Shown here: piece by piece, positions 37,281 through 44,807 of the stretch
Position numbering within the stretch: position 1 is the stretch's first letter
Layout of the letters: each line of letters starts with the position of its first letter
DNA from: Laspinema olomoucense D3b
Lineage (GTDB): Bacteria > Cyanobacteriota > Cyanobacteriia > Cyanobacteriales > Laspinemataceae
Assembly: GCF_025370785.1 (NCBI RefSeq)
Contig: NZ_JAMXFA010000009.1
Span: 119,001 to 183,000 of the forward strand
DNA length: 64,000 nt
Reading direction: 5' to 3'
The notes under the pieces: generated by a model
What the model saw: the letters and a program-made list of their open reading frames with translations, nothing else
Told to the model about the DNA's origin: nothing
Database searches by the model: none
Translations under genes and position numbers: made by a program

Positions 37281-38075
37281 TTACACCGGAGCACATCGTA
37301 CAGCAATTCCCGTTGCCTCACCAATCTCCCTAGCAAAGTCCTGTAAAACCTCGGGATTAAGACATTGCAAAATCTGCACCGGATAGGGTCGAGTTTCCTG
37401 GGGGTGATGATTTCCCCGTCCATCTAATTGCCGGTTTAGGGGTTTGGGACGGGTGGGAGTATTCAGTTGAATTTCATCCACCCCCAGCGATCGCATCGCC
37501 CTCATGTATTCCGCTTTCGTTTGAGCATCCCACGGGGACAACAGCATAGTTTGAATGCCAATTTCTCCCGGATAATCCTGACAAAACTGCTCAATTCCTG
37601 TCCAAATATCCGCCAAATTGACCCCATCAATCGGGCGATTTACCCCTTGAAATCTCCGTTCCGATAGGGCATCGATTTTAATGGAAACTCGGTCTGCACT
37701 CGCCAAGGCATTCCGGACTTCCGGATCCCCCAATGTTGTCCCATTCGTTAGCACTAATGTGGGCCGATGGGTGCAGTCAGCTATTCCTTGCAAAATTTCC
37801 TTTAAATTCAAAGCTAACGTGGGTTCTCCACTGCCACTGAGGGTAATTACATCCACATCCCAAGGTGCAAATGCTTCAAGTTCATTGAGGATTTGTTCCG
37901 TGGGAATATAAATGGCCCGATCGCCAGTTTTATGTTCAATTTCTCCCAGTTGGCAGTAAACACAATTAAAGGAACAAGTAGAAATACTGCCAATGGGGTC
38001 AATTCCCAGCGATCGGCCATACCGCCAAGAGGAGACGGGTCCATAAACCGATGAAAAAGTTTGAGTTGCGTTCAT
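37281..38075 (-). CDS. Radical SAM protein, 264 aa
   Basis: A [4Fe-4S]/AdoMet radical enzyme. The cluster motif is C-x3-C-x2-C in STCSFNCVYCQLGE (about residues 30-43). The strand TLSGSGEPTLAL corresponds to the GGE-type AdoMet-binding motif, and VLTNGTTL is the next conserved strand. It is similar in layout to small single-domain radical SAM proteins of unknown substrate. The ATG at 38075 is preferred; the alternative TTG at 38087 would add four residues. Two further Cys residues lie near the C terminus. It is a single gene between the giant kinase and the DUF3122 gene. Confidence 0.88.
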   Translation of the reverse strand: MNATQTFSSVYGPVSSWRYGRSLGIDPIGSISTCSFNCVYCQLGEIEHKTGDRAIYIPTEQILNELEAFAPWDVDVITLSGSGEPTLALNLKEILQGIADCTHRPTLVLTNGTTLGDPEVRNALASADRVSIKIDALSERRFQGVNRPIDGVNLADIWTGIEQFCQDYPGEIGIQTMLLSPWDAQTKAEYMRAMRSLGVDEIQLNTPTRPKPLNRQLDGRGNHHPQETRPYPVQILQCLNPEVLQDFAREIGEATGIAVRCAPV

Positions 38076-38175
38076 TTTAGTTAACAAAGCAGTCCAAAAC
38101 TGAAGAGTGGAAAGAGGATAGAAGAAGTACCTATTGAGAACGGGCCTTACCCAGTCTCCTTCAACCGCGATCGCC

Positions 38176-38706
38176 TCAGTTTAAGGTTGAATTTTGGGCT
38201 AGGATTTGCCATTCCAGGATGATAGAAGGTGGGATCTGCAATGCGATCGTGCGATTGTCTGCGATCGGTAAAAGGAGTACGGTTCGCTGATTCATTGGCA
38301 GTTTCAACAGCACTGATTTAAAATCGTACTGCCCCACATTGGGGGCGGGAGACTGGTCCGCAAACTCATCTTCTGCCGTAAAAATTTCCCCAGTCTCTAT
38401 TTTAATCTGAAGCGCTTTGGGATGGGAAAACTCCATTACTCCTGGAAATCCCACTAATCTCAGATTCACCCCAGTCACCGATGCGTTTTTAACTTGTTTA
38501 AAGAGTACCACTTGCCAAGAATACCCGGCCTGGTCCCGTAAACTATGTTGAGATTGATACAAAAAGTGACCTGGCGCTTCCTCGATTTGACGGATTTCTG
38601 CCCAAGCCGGTTGTGCGATTAAGTGACTTTCTCCTACAATCAGGAATGCTGCAAGACAAAGGAGAAGCAGCAGTTTAGAAAGAATGAATTTGATGCGAGG
38701 CGGCAT
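38176..38706 (-). CDS. DUF3122 family secreted protein, 176 aa
   Basis: A hydrophobic N-terminal stretch (KLLLLLCLAAFLIV, about residues 10-24) ending in AQPAWA suggests a Sec signal peptide. The mature part is beta-rich and contains SLRDQAGYSWQVVLFKQV and GVNLRLVGFPGVMEFSHP, recognisable as DUF3122, a cyanobacterial family of unknown function that is probably lumenal or periplasmic. ATG start. It is followed on the same strand by the radical SAM gene after about 100 bp; co-transcription is possible. Confidence 0.8.
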   Translation of the reverse strand: MPPRIKFILSKLLLLLCLAAFLIVGESHLIAQPAWAEIRQIEEAPGHFLYQSQHSLRDQAGYSWQVVLFKQVKNASVTGVNLRLVGFPGVMEFSHPKALQIKIETGEIFTAEDEFADQSPAPNVGQYDFKSVLLKLPMNQRTVLLLPIADNRTIALQIPPSIILEWQILAQNSTLN

Positions 38707-38854
38707 ACATATTATGTTGCTTTGAGGGTAATCCTTCTATCGTACTGGCGATAGGGACCCTACCTAGATATCGACACTACAAACAGGGGAAACGACAGCA
38801 AGTCGTCCCCTGGAACAAGGTAGACGACTTCAGTGGATTGAGATTTAGATAGGA

Positions 38855-39155
38855 TGGGGGCGGTGGGACTTGAACCCACACGGCTGTCTCCAGCCAACGG
38901 ATTTTCATTCTCCCGCAACTTTCGCTGCTGCCAGAACACTGGTTTTGAGAATTGGACTCTCCCTTTACCCTCGGCTTTACGTTAGGGTAGCTCCCGTCGA
39001 GTCTCTGCACCTTCCGAAATTTCGGCTTGGCTCAGGATTGCCTTGTCTGTTGCCAGAGTTAGGTTTCCCTGAATTTGAGAGCGGTCACTTAATGGATTTC
39101 TCCAATAAGGCTCAGTTTTCTAAGTCCGTAGCGTCTACCATTCCGCCACGCCCCC
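38855..39155 (-). tRNA. trnL-UAA: tRNA-Leu(UAA), split by a group I intron
   Basis: The 5' exon is 39155-39122 (34 nt) and the 3' exon 38905-38855 (51 nt). Spliced length is 85 nt, right for tRNA-Leu with its long variable arm. The acceptor stem pairs GGGGGCG (39155-39149) with CGCCCCC (38862-38856). The D-arm core (TGGCGGAATGGTAGACGC), the T arm (GTGGG-TTCAAGT-CCCAC) and the anticodon region GGACTT|AAAATCC around the intron all fit. CCA is not encoded. The intron interrupts the anticodon loop between U and A, its conserved site in cyanobacteria and plastids. Confidence 0.96.
38906..39121 (-). ncRNA. Self-splicing group I intron in trnL-UAA, 216 nt
   Basis: The intron starts with AGAAAACTGAGCC after the exon U and ends with the terminal G of GGGAGAATG. 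Conserved core words are CTCAAATTCAGGGAAACCTAA (P/Q region), ACGTAAAGCCGAGGG and GAGAGTCCAATTCTCAAA (R/S region), all close to the well-studied Anabaena tRNA-Leu intron. No ORF is inside. At 216 nt it is at the short end for this intron because the peripheral P6/P9 loops are small. Confidence 0.95.
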
Positions 39156-39481
39156 TTTGTTGCAATAAGGCTCAGGTTTAATCGAATGCGGCTGTTTGAG
39201 CCGGTAAGATTAAGCATTTTGCCAAAGCATAGCTATTATGCACGATTTTTCTATCTAAGTCAACTGTCAATCCTAAATTTACCGGATTTTATGAATTTGC
39301 GGTGTTTTGAGGGGGAGTATTGAAGAGGGGGGAAATTTTCACCTCTTTAGAAGTTGACAGCCTCTAATTTATGTGATAAAGCTCGCTCAGAGCGGGTTTT
39401 GAATCCCAACTGGGAAGGAAGCATCTGTCCAGCACAATGGTTTAAAGTAGAAAATAAGCACTTGAGCTACTTAGGATCCTC

Positions 39482-39850
39482 ATGGTTTATCAACCTGACT
39501 TTCTGAATTCCCCCGATGAAGATGTCGAAGCGAATCAGTTGCTGAAATACTTACAGCATCAACCGCCCGAAGTTTTGGCCCGGGTTGCCAAGTCAGTCAG
39601 CCCGGAAATTAAGGAAATTATCTCTCAGAACGTTCAGGGACTGGTGGGTGTACTGCCGTCGGAGAACTTTGAGGTGCAAATTACGACAAACCGCGAAAAT
39701 TTGTCGGGTTTGTTGGCATCGGCGATGATGACGGGATATTTCTTGCACAAGATGGAACAGCGGATGCATTTGGAGGAACGGTTATCCCAAGTTAGTTCCC
39801 TTGGGAACGACTCAGACGGTGGCGGTTCAGGGAAAAATGGAGCGCGTTAG
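39482..39850 (+). CDS. DUF760 family protein, 122 aa
   Basis: A small acidic protein with the DUF760 pattern: NQLLKYLQHQPPEVLARVAKSVSPEIKEIISQNVQGLVGVLP, then FEVQITTNRENLSGLLASAMMTGYFLHKMEQR. The family is shared by cyanobacteria and plant chloroplasts. A membrane segment is not convincing. The function is not established; in plants a DUF760 protein has been linked to chloroplast protein turnover, which cannot be transferred with confidence. It is convergent with the HtrA-type protease gene. The 39156-39481 gap upstream is mostly AT-rich, with one weak hairpin near 39385. Confidence 0.82.
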   Translation: MVYQPDFLNSPDEDVEANQLLKYLQHQPPEVLARVAKSVSPEIKEIISQNVQGLVGVLPSENFEVQITTNRENLSGLLASAMMTGYFLHKMEQRMHLEERLSQVSSLGNDSDGGGSGKNGAR

Positions 39851-39890
39851 ACTACTGATTCAATCTGGGGAAGTTAATCCCGATCGCCCC

Positions 39891-41219
39891 TTAATTCCGG
39901 CGATCGAGGGGAAACGCCCCAGGACGCACGGCAATGGTGGCGGTGGCCCCTTGGCGGTTGACTTCCACTTCCAGCAGTCCGCCAACTTGGGTGGCTTCTA
40001 CCAATTCTTGCACTTCGCTGGCTGTGGCGATCGCCACGCCATTAATTTTTTGAATCACATCCCCTTTTTGCAATTGGGCTTTCTGCGCCGGTGTATCCGG
40101 TAACACCTCCATAATCACCACCCCAGTTTCGGCGAGAATCTTCACCTCTTCTAGGCGTTCCTCTAATTTCTCCCGGACTTGGGGAGTCAACTCTACCATT
40201 TGAATGCCCAAAAATGGGTGAGAGACTTGACCCTTGGTAAATAACTCATTGGCAATCCGTTTGGCAGTTTCGATGGGGATGGCAAACCCTAATCCTTGAG
40301 CATCCGCCCGAATTGCCGTATTCACCCCAATCACTTCCCCGCGATCGTCCAGTAAGGGTCCCCCAGAATTCCCCGGATTAATCGCCGCATCAGTTTGGAT
40401 AAAGCGGACCCGTTTATCAGAAATTCCCACTTGAGAACTCGATCGCCCCGTTGCACTGATAATCCCCACAGTGACACTATTATCCAATCCCAGGGGACTG
40501 CCGATCGCGATCGCCCATTGTCCGGGGACCAAATTCTGCGAATTCCCTAACCTCACCTTCGGCAACCCAGTCCCTTCAATTTTCACCACCGCTAAATCTG
40601 TGAGGGAATCAATCCCCATAACTTTCCCCTCAAAAATGCGCCCATCATTCAGGGTCACTTTGACCACCCGAGTCCCTTCTACCACATGAGCATTAGTGAT
40701 AATTTGACCCTCAGCGCTCAAAATAAACCCCGATCCCGTCCCCTGATTTCCCCGTTGTCTCGCGGGTGGCATTTCTTCCCCAAAAAATTTCCGCAACAAA
40801 GGATTGGCTTCGTCCTTTTCCCCCGCCGCGATTTCCGAACGAAGAGCATCAATTCTGACCACAGCCGGACCCACTTTTGCCGCAGCCGAGGCGATAAAAT
40901 TGCGGTCAATAGGCTGTTCCCTGAAAGCGGGATTGGTTTCGACGTTTGAGTCTGGATCGGTATTGACTGGAGCAGTAGCCTCCGGTAGCATCACCGGCAT
41001 GGCGATGGGTTGTTTTCCCAGACTGCCATCCACCAGGATATATCGGCTGGCGATCGTACCCACACTTCCACCGAGGACTAACAAGTTCAAACCCACAATC
41101 AGCCGCTTTAATACTTGACGCATAGCCGGTTTCCCCATTCGATAGCGATACAACTTATCCTCAGATGGCGCACAATTTTTGAGGCTGGCAAAAGCAGCCC
41201 GTGGATTAAATCTTAGCAA
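39891..41219 (-). CDS. HtrA/HhoA/HhoB-type serine protease, 442 aa
   Basis: An envelope protease of the Deg/HtrA family (S1C). It has an N-terminal hydrophobic anchor or signal (LIVGLNLLVLGGSVGTIA, residues about 39-56) and a trypsin-like domain with His in TNAHVVEGTR, Asp in LTDLAVVKIEG and nucleophile Ser in INPGNSGGPLLDDRG. One PDZ domain (about 340-430) contains GVVIMEVLPDTPAQKAQLQKGDVIQKING. The single PDZ and the length match the cyanobacterial HhoA/HhoB/HtrA trio involved in periplasmic and thylakoid protein quality control under light and heat stress. Which of the three it is cannot be decided here. An ATG further inside at about 41124 would shorten the poorly conserved N terminus. 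Confidence 0.93.
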   Translation of the reverse strand: MLRFNPRAAFASLKNCAPSEDKLYRYRMGKPAMRQVLKRLIVGLNLLVLGGSVGTIASRYILVDGSLGKQPIAMPVMLPEATAPVNTDPDSNVETNPAFREQPIDRNFIASAAAKVGPAVVRIDALRSEIAAGEKDEANPLLRKFFGEEMPPARQRGNQGTGSGFILSAEGQIITNAHVVEGTRVVKVTLNDGRIFEGKVMGIDSLTDLAVVKIEGTGLPKVRLGNSQNLVPGQWAIAIGSPLGLDNSVTVGIISATGRSSSQVGISDKRVRFIQTDAAINPGNSGGPLLDDRGEVIGVNTAIRADAQGLGFAIPIETAKRIANELFTKGQVSHPFLGIQMVELTPQVREKLEERLEEVKILAETGVVIMEVLPDTPAQKAQLQKGDVIQKINGVAIATASEVQELVEATQVGGLLEVEVNRQGATATIAVRPGAFPLDRRN

Positions 41220-41837
41220 TAAGCAGATCCCGAGATGGGGGTAGCCTATTTTCCCCCACTGTAGCCTAATTCTAGGGTTTGGGGCGAGGGCTCAGGCCGT
41301 TGATTTGGTAAAAGTTACAACAACCGGCGGGGGTAGCCACTCCATATAGAGCCTAAAAAATCAAGAATTGTTGATTTTTTGAGGAGATTCATGAGGGTTT
41401 GGCGAGTTGCGAAGAGGACCCCACCCTAGCCCTCCTACAACCATAGGTTTTTACGTTCAGGGTAATTTGCCTAAGAGTAAGGGGACTTTCCGGTTCCCTC
41501 CGGTGATGTCTTGGGGAGGGCTGTTTCATTCTAAAATTTTCCTGACCCCGTAAGGGTTAAAACCCAAGGGTTTTCGGCTTTATTTTTTAAGTTGAAACTA
41601 AGGACCACCCCGCCCCTGCGGGGCACCCCTCCAAGGGAGGGGAATTAGCCTGTATTCCCTGCCAGATAAAGCGATTGAACGGAGAATAAGCCCCAAAATT
41701 CCCCTCCTGTGGAGGGGTGCCCCGCAGGGGCGGGGTGGTAAATTCCCCTCCTGTGGAGGGGTGCCCCGCAGGGGCGGGGTGGTAACTCCCCAAGAATCAG
41801 GGGAGGGGACCGGAGGGTGTTGTTAGGGGTGGATTTC
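41220..41837. repeat. Repeat-rich intergenic region with GC-rich modules
   Basis: Between about 41604 and 41784 a module containing GAGGGGTGCCCCGCAGGGGCGGGGTGG occurs three times: twice in tandem on the plus strand (41713-41739 and 41755-41781) and once inverted (about 41607-41634). Each copy is internally palindromic around CCCCGCAGGGG and neighbours AATTCCCCTCC. The left part (41220-41600) carries a possible hairpin AACCC-AAGGG near 41562 and no gene. The 68-codon ORF across the repeats is an artefact of the repeat. Confidence 0.75.
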
Positions 41838-42632
41838 TTAGCCGATCGCCTCTTTCAAACTCTGGCAGAACTCCCCAATTGCTGCTAATCCTTCTTCTGG
41901 GGTTCCTTCGGCTAATCGTTGGACAAAGGCACTCCCGACAATTGCCGCATCTGCACCCCAGTCTTTAACCTGCCGTGCCATTTCTGGGGAGGAGATGCCA
42001 AATCCAACCCCGATGGGTTTATCCGTAAGTTGGCGCATTTCGGCGAGAATATCTTCGACGCGAGACTGGACTTGGGACCGCATCCCGGTAACGCCGGTAA
42101 CGCTAACGAGGTAAATAAATCCTCGGGACTGACGGGCGATCGCCTCAATGCGGGCTTTTGGACTCGTGGGGGCGACTAATAACACCACCTCAATCCCCCG
42201 GTCATCGGCTTTTTTGAGGATGTCCTCTGACTCTTCTAGGGGCAAATCCGGGACCACTAAGCCTCGGACTCCGGCATCGGCAGCATTTTTGAGGAAGTTG
42301 TCCACACCCTGTTTGAGAATCGGGTTGTAGTAGGTGAACAAAATAATGGGCGATCGCAAAGTTGGGGTGACAGCTTTGACGGTTTCTAATACAGCTTCCA
42401 AGCGCGTACCCCGTTGCAGTGCACGAGTTGCTGCGGCTTGAATTACGGGTCCATCAGCCAGGGGGTCTGAGTAAGGAACCCCTAATTCAATTAAATCCGC
42501 ACCCTTGCTATCTAACAGTTGCAAGGCTTTAGCGGTGGTCTGCAAATCTGGATCCCCTGCGGTGATAAACGGGATCAAAGCACACTGCTGGCGATCGCGC
42601 AGGGACGCAAAGCACTGGGAAACCGATGTCAT
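41838..42632 (-). CDS. trpA: Tryptophan synthase alpha subunit, 264 aa
   Basis: Splits indole-3-glycerol phosphate to indole and glyceraldehyde 3-phosphate, passing indole to TrpB. The active-site Glu is in [26 protein letters not shown] (residues about 45-70) and the catalytic Asp is in the same segment. [11 protein letters not shown] at the N terminus, [31 protein letters not shown] and the phosphate-binding [12 protein letters not shown] plus IVGSAFVQ complete the TIM barrel. Length is standard. trpB is not in the window. It follows the DUF3007 and ndhL genes on the same strand, a gene order common in cyanobacteria. Confidence 0.96.
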   Translation of the reverse strand: MTSVSQCFASLRDRQQCALIPFITAGDPDLQTTAKALQLLDSKGADLIELGVPYSDPLADGPVIQAAATRALQRGTRLEAVLETVKAVTPTLRSPIILFTYYNPILKQGVDNFLKNAADAGVRGLVVPDLPLEESEDILKKADDRGIEVVLLVAPTSPKARIEAIARQSRGFIYLVSVTGVTGMRSQVQSRVEDILAEMRQLTDKPIGVGFGISSPEMARQVKDWGADAAIVGSAFVQRLAEGTPEEGLAAIGEFCQSLKEAIG

Positions 42633-42732
42633 TTTATAACTTACCTAGCTTGGATAGATTAACTAGCGTATCATCTGCGCGGGCTGTTAATTTATCCAAT
42701 CCTATCTGGGGGTAATTTTCCAGGGTCCTGCC

Positions 42733-42757
42733 GGATAACGACTCAAGTCGTTACTAC
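42733..42757. repeat. Short palindrome, second copy of the 1715-1740 repeat
   Basis: GGATAACGACTCAAGTCGTTACTAC is nearly the reverse complement of the copy at 1715-1740 and sits in the short gap between the trpA and DUF3007 genes. Confidence 0.65.
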
Positions 42758-42793
42758 AAACTAAGAAACTTAAGCCGTTTCTTTTTATTTCCC

Positions 42794-43123
42794 CTAGTCT
42801 TCTTGCGCCTTCAGTTTCTCCGCCTCATTCTCGGCTTCAATTTCCCCTTGAATTTTAGCCAATTCTTCCGGCGTTAATTCTTCTAAACGCTTTTGTAAAA
42901 CCGCCGTTTTATAATCTTCAACCTGCTGATGATAGGTCATATCTCCATTCACCGCTCGGAATAAATAGGTGAGTAACCATCCGACTAACCCACCGACTAA
43001 TAAAACTTGGCTCCAAATTCCGGCAGTAATGCTATCTAATCCGGCTCCCTGGAATCCCAGATAGGCTAGACCTCCAGCCAGAAAAACACCGAAGCCAATT
43101 CCTAATACATCAATTCTTCGCAT
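42794..43123 (-). CDS. DUF3007 family membrane protein, 109 aa
   Basis: A small protein with two transmembrane helices (DVLGIGFGVFLAGGLAYLGF and SQVLLVGGLVGWLLTYLF), the motif FRAVNGDMTYHQQVEDYKTAVLQKRLEELTPEEL and an acidic C-terminal coiled coil. This is DUF3007, a family of oxygenic phototrophs. Function not established. Its position between ndhL and trpA is a recurring arrangement and suggests a link to NDH-1 or thylakoid biogenesis, which is an inference. Confidence 0.85.
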   Translation of the reverse strand: MRRIDVLGIGFGVFLAGGLAYLGFQGAGLDSITAGIWSQVLLVGGLVGWLLTYLFRAVNGDMTYHQQVEDYKTAVLQKRLEELTPEELAKIQGEIEAENEAEKLKAQED

Positions 43124-43236
43124 AATTGCGTTAATTTTATCTAAATTTTATAAATAATTACGAGGAGGAAGGAATCGAGAATCAACTGATAGCCCCAGGT
43201 TCTAGCGGTTGATTTCCCAATCCCTTCATCCCGGTT

Positions 43237-43470
43237 TTAAACGTTAATTTCCCGACGTTTGGGTCGAAAGTTCAAAAAGGGAGCAAGGACTAACATTCCT
43301 GGGAAAAAGAAAAACACTAAGAAATACAGAAAAGCCCGTTCAAAAGAACTGGCGACATACCACCGCTTTTGTAGCCAGAAATAGAGGGCTAAGGGGACAA
43401 CCAATAGGTAAGTGCCGCCTAAAATCACATAGAGCAGTAAGGCAATAGTCGTGTCGTTGAGAATCGGCAT
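43237..43470 (-). CDS. ndhL: NAD(P)H-quinone oxidoreductase subunit L, 77 aa
   Basis: An oxygenic-photosynthesis-specific subunit of the thylakoid NDH-1 complex, needed for cyclic electron flow and CO2 uptake forms of the complex. Two membrane helices are seen ([24 protein letters not shown] and [21 protein letters not shown]), joined by [14 protein letters not shown], with a basic C terminus FRPKRREI. Size and pattern match NdhL. It is first in the ndhL-DUF3007-trpA group. Confidence 0.92.
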   Translation of the reverse strand: MPILNDTTIALLLYVILGGTYLLVVPLALYFWLQKRWYVASSFERAFLYFLVFFFFPGMLVLAPFLNFRPKRREINV

Positions 43471-43617
43471 GATGGCAATGATGAGGGTTTTTACAATAAT
43501 GCGGCGCGATCGCCTTAATGCAAGCAGTTTACCCCATTTTTAGAGGGGTTCGCACTGGCTCAACTCGCACACGTCCGTATTGTAACTTGCTCAGGTCTCC
43601 AGATACTAATGGTGTTC

Positions 43618-43727
43618 CTCGTGACTTGGCTCTGCCGAGTCATGCACTCTTGGAGGCTCTGCCTCCTAATCCCTACCAGGCGGCAGAGCCGCAGAAGGCC
43701 CATGTCATGGCTCTGCCATGACACGAG
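43618..43727. repeat. Palindromic interspersed element, copy 2 (110 bp)
   Basis: Ends CTCGTGACTTGGCTCTGCC and its inverse near 43707-43727 form long arms. The inner parts GGAGGCTCTGCCTCC and GGCGGCAGAGCCGC match copy 1 at 2934-3104. It lies immediately past the stop of the PRC-barrel gene. Confidence 0.85.
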
Positions 43728-43736
43728 AGGGGTGGA

Positions 43737-44756
43737 TTAATACCCGCCCGGTTCTTCCTCGTATTCTGGTGCTTTGGTTTTCTCCGGAATGTTAATCCGA
43801 GGCGGGTTGTAGGACTTATCATCTTCTTGTGCCCAGGCATCGGATTCTACGTCACTGTATTCATATTCCTCCACATATTCCGGTTCTTCATACACGGGAG
43901 GGGTGCTATAACTTGGCTCCTCGTAAGCCTCCTCATAGCGATCGTTGTAGTCCATATCGTAGCGATCCTGGGCTGAGGCTTCGCTCCAGTTATCTTCTTC
44001 TAAATCATCTTCGTAGTAAATCGGTGCAGTCTGACTCTGGCGTAAGGGTTCAACAACGGGTTGTTGCCAGGTTTCATCCTCCTCCCAAACCTCTTCCACC
44101 ACTCGGGAGGGCGATCGCAGGGGTTCCGGGGCTGGCACTCCCATCCCTGTGGGCAGTTGATTTTCCGGTCGGGCTGTGGGCATGATCAGGGCTTCTTCTT
44201 CTCGGGCCCAAGGGGGTTCGCCAATACCTAAACGCTCTAAGAATCCCACAGTCAACTGGGATAGTCGTTCTTCAGCACCTTCAAACACGATCAGGCGATT
44301 GGGTCCACTGCTGACAATTTCCTCCACGGGCAGTTCGTAGGTACTGATCACTTGGTCAGGAATTTGCGGTAGTCCCAAAGAGGCTATTACCAGAGACACC
44401 AGTTCACCCGTTGCTAGGTCAAACTTGAACCCTCTGGCACGTCCCAACAGTTCGCCGGTTTCTGTAATGACTTCGCTGTTGATTACCCGGCTGTAGGCAT
44501 CTACGTCAATATCTTCAATGACGTCTTCGTCTTCAACCAAGATCACATCGCCAATCTGTTCAATGCTCCGCAGAAACATGAATCGGGGCATTCCGGCGAC
44601 TGAGAGGAGATTATCTCGCAGACCCAAGGCTACGACCTGTCGGCGGTCAATGTCTACCAACAGTTCTTTGACGACCCCCAGGCGCTTGCCGGTGTCGCGG
44701 GTGATCACTTGAGTATTTAACAAGTCGGAGCGCAGACGGATGGTATCAGATGTCAT
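43737..44756 (-). CDS. PRC-barrel domain protein, 339 aa
   Basis: Two PRC-barrel domains occupy the N-terminal half: residues about 5-70 (LNTQVITRDTGKRLGVVKELLVDIDRRQVVALGLRDN) and about 85-165 (VINSEVITETGELLGRARGFKFDLATGELVSLVIASLGLP). The C-terminal half is acidic, Tyr/Glu/Pro-rich and probably disordered. PRC barrels occur in RimM and in the H subunit of the purple bacterial reaction centre, where they mediate protein or RNA contacts; this cyanobacterial group has no proven role. It follows smc on the same strand after about 50 bp, so co-transcription is likely. The palindromic element lies directly downstream. Confidence 0.85.
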   Translation of the reverse strand: MTSDTIRLRSDLLNTQVITRDTGKRLGVVKELLVDIDRRQVVALGLRDNLLSVAGMPRFMFLRSIEQIGDVILVEDEDVIEDIDVDAYSRVINSEVITETGELLGRARGFKFDLATGELVSLVIASLGLPQIPDQVISTYELPVEEIVSSGPNRLIVFEGAEERLSQLTVGFLERLGIGEPPWAREEEALIMPTARPENQLPTGMGVPAPEPLRSPSRVVEEVWEEDETWQQPVVEPLRQSQTAPIYYEDDLEEDNWSEASAQDRYDMDYNDRYEEAYEEPSYSTPPVYEEPEYVEEYEYSDVESDAWAQEDDKSYNPPRINIPEKTKAPEYEEEPGGY

Positions 44757-44807
44757 TCTTAGTTGAATCCTAATAGCGAATTCTCTTTAATATTACTATC
44801 CATAAAA

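Noticed and set aside
38870..39181. 103-codon plus-strand ORF
   Set aside because: It spans the tRNA-Leu exons and intron on the opposite strand and is not a gene.
41587..41793. 68-codon minus-strand ORF
   Set aside because: It is built entirely from the GC-rich repeat modules.
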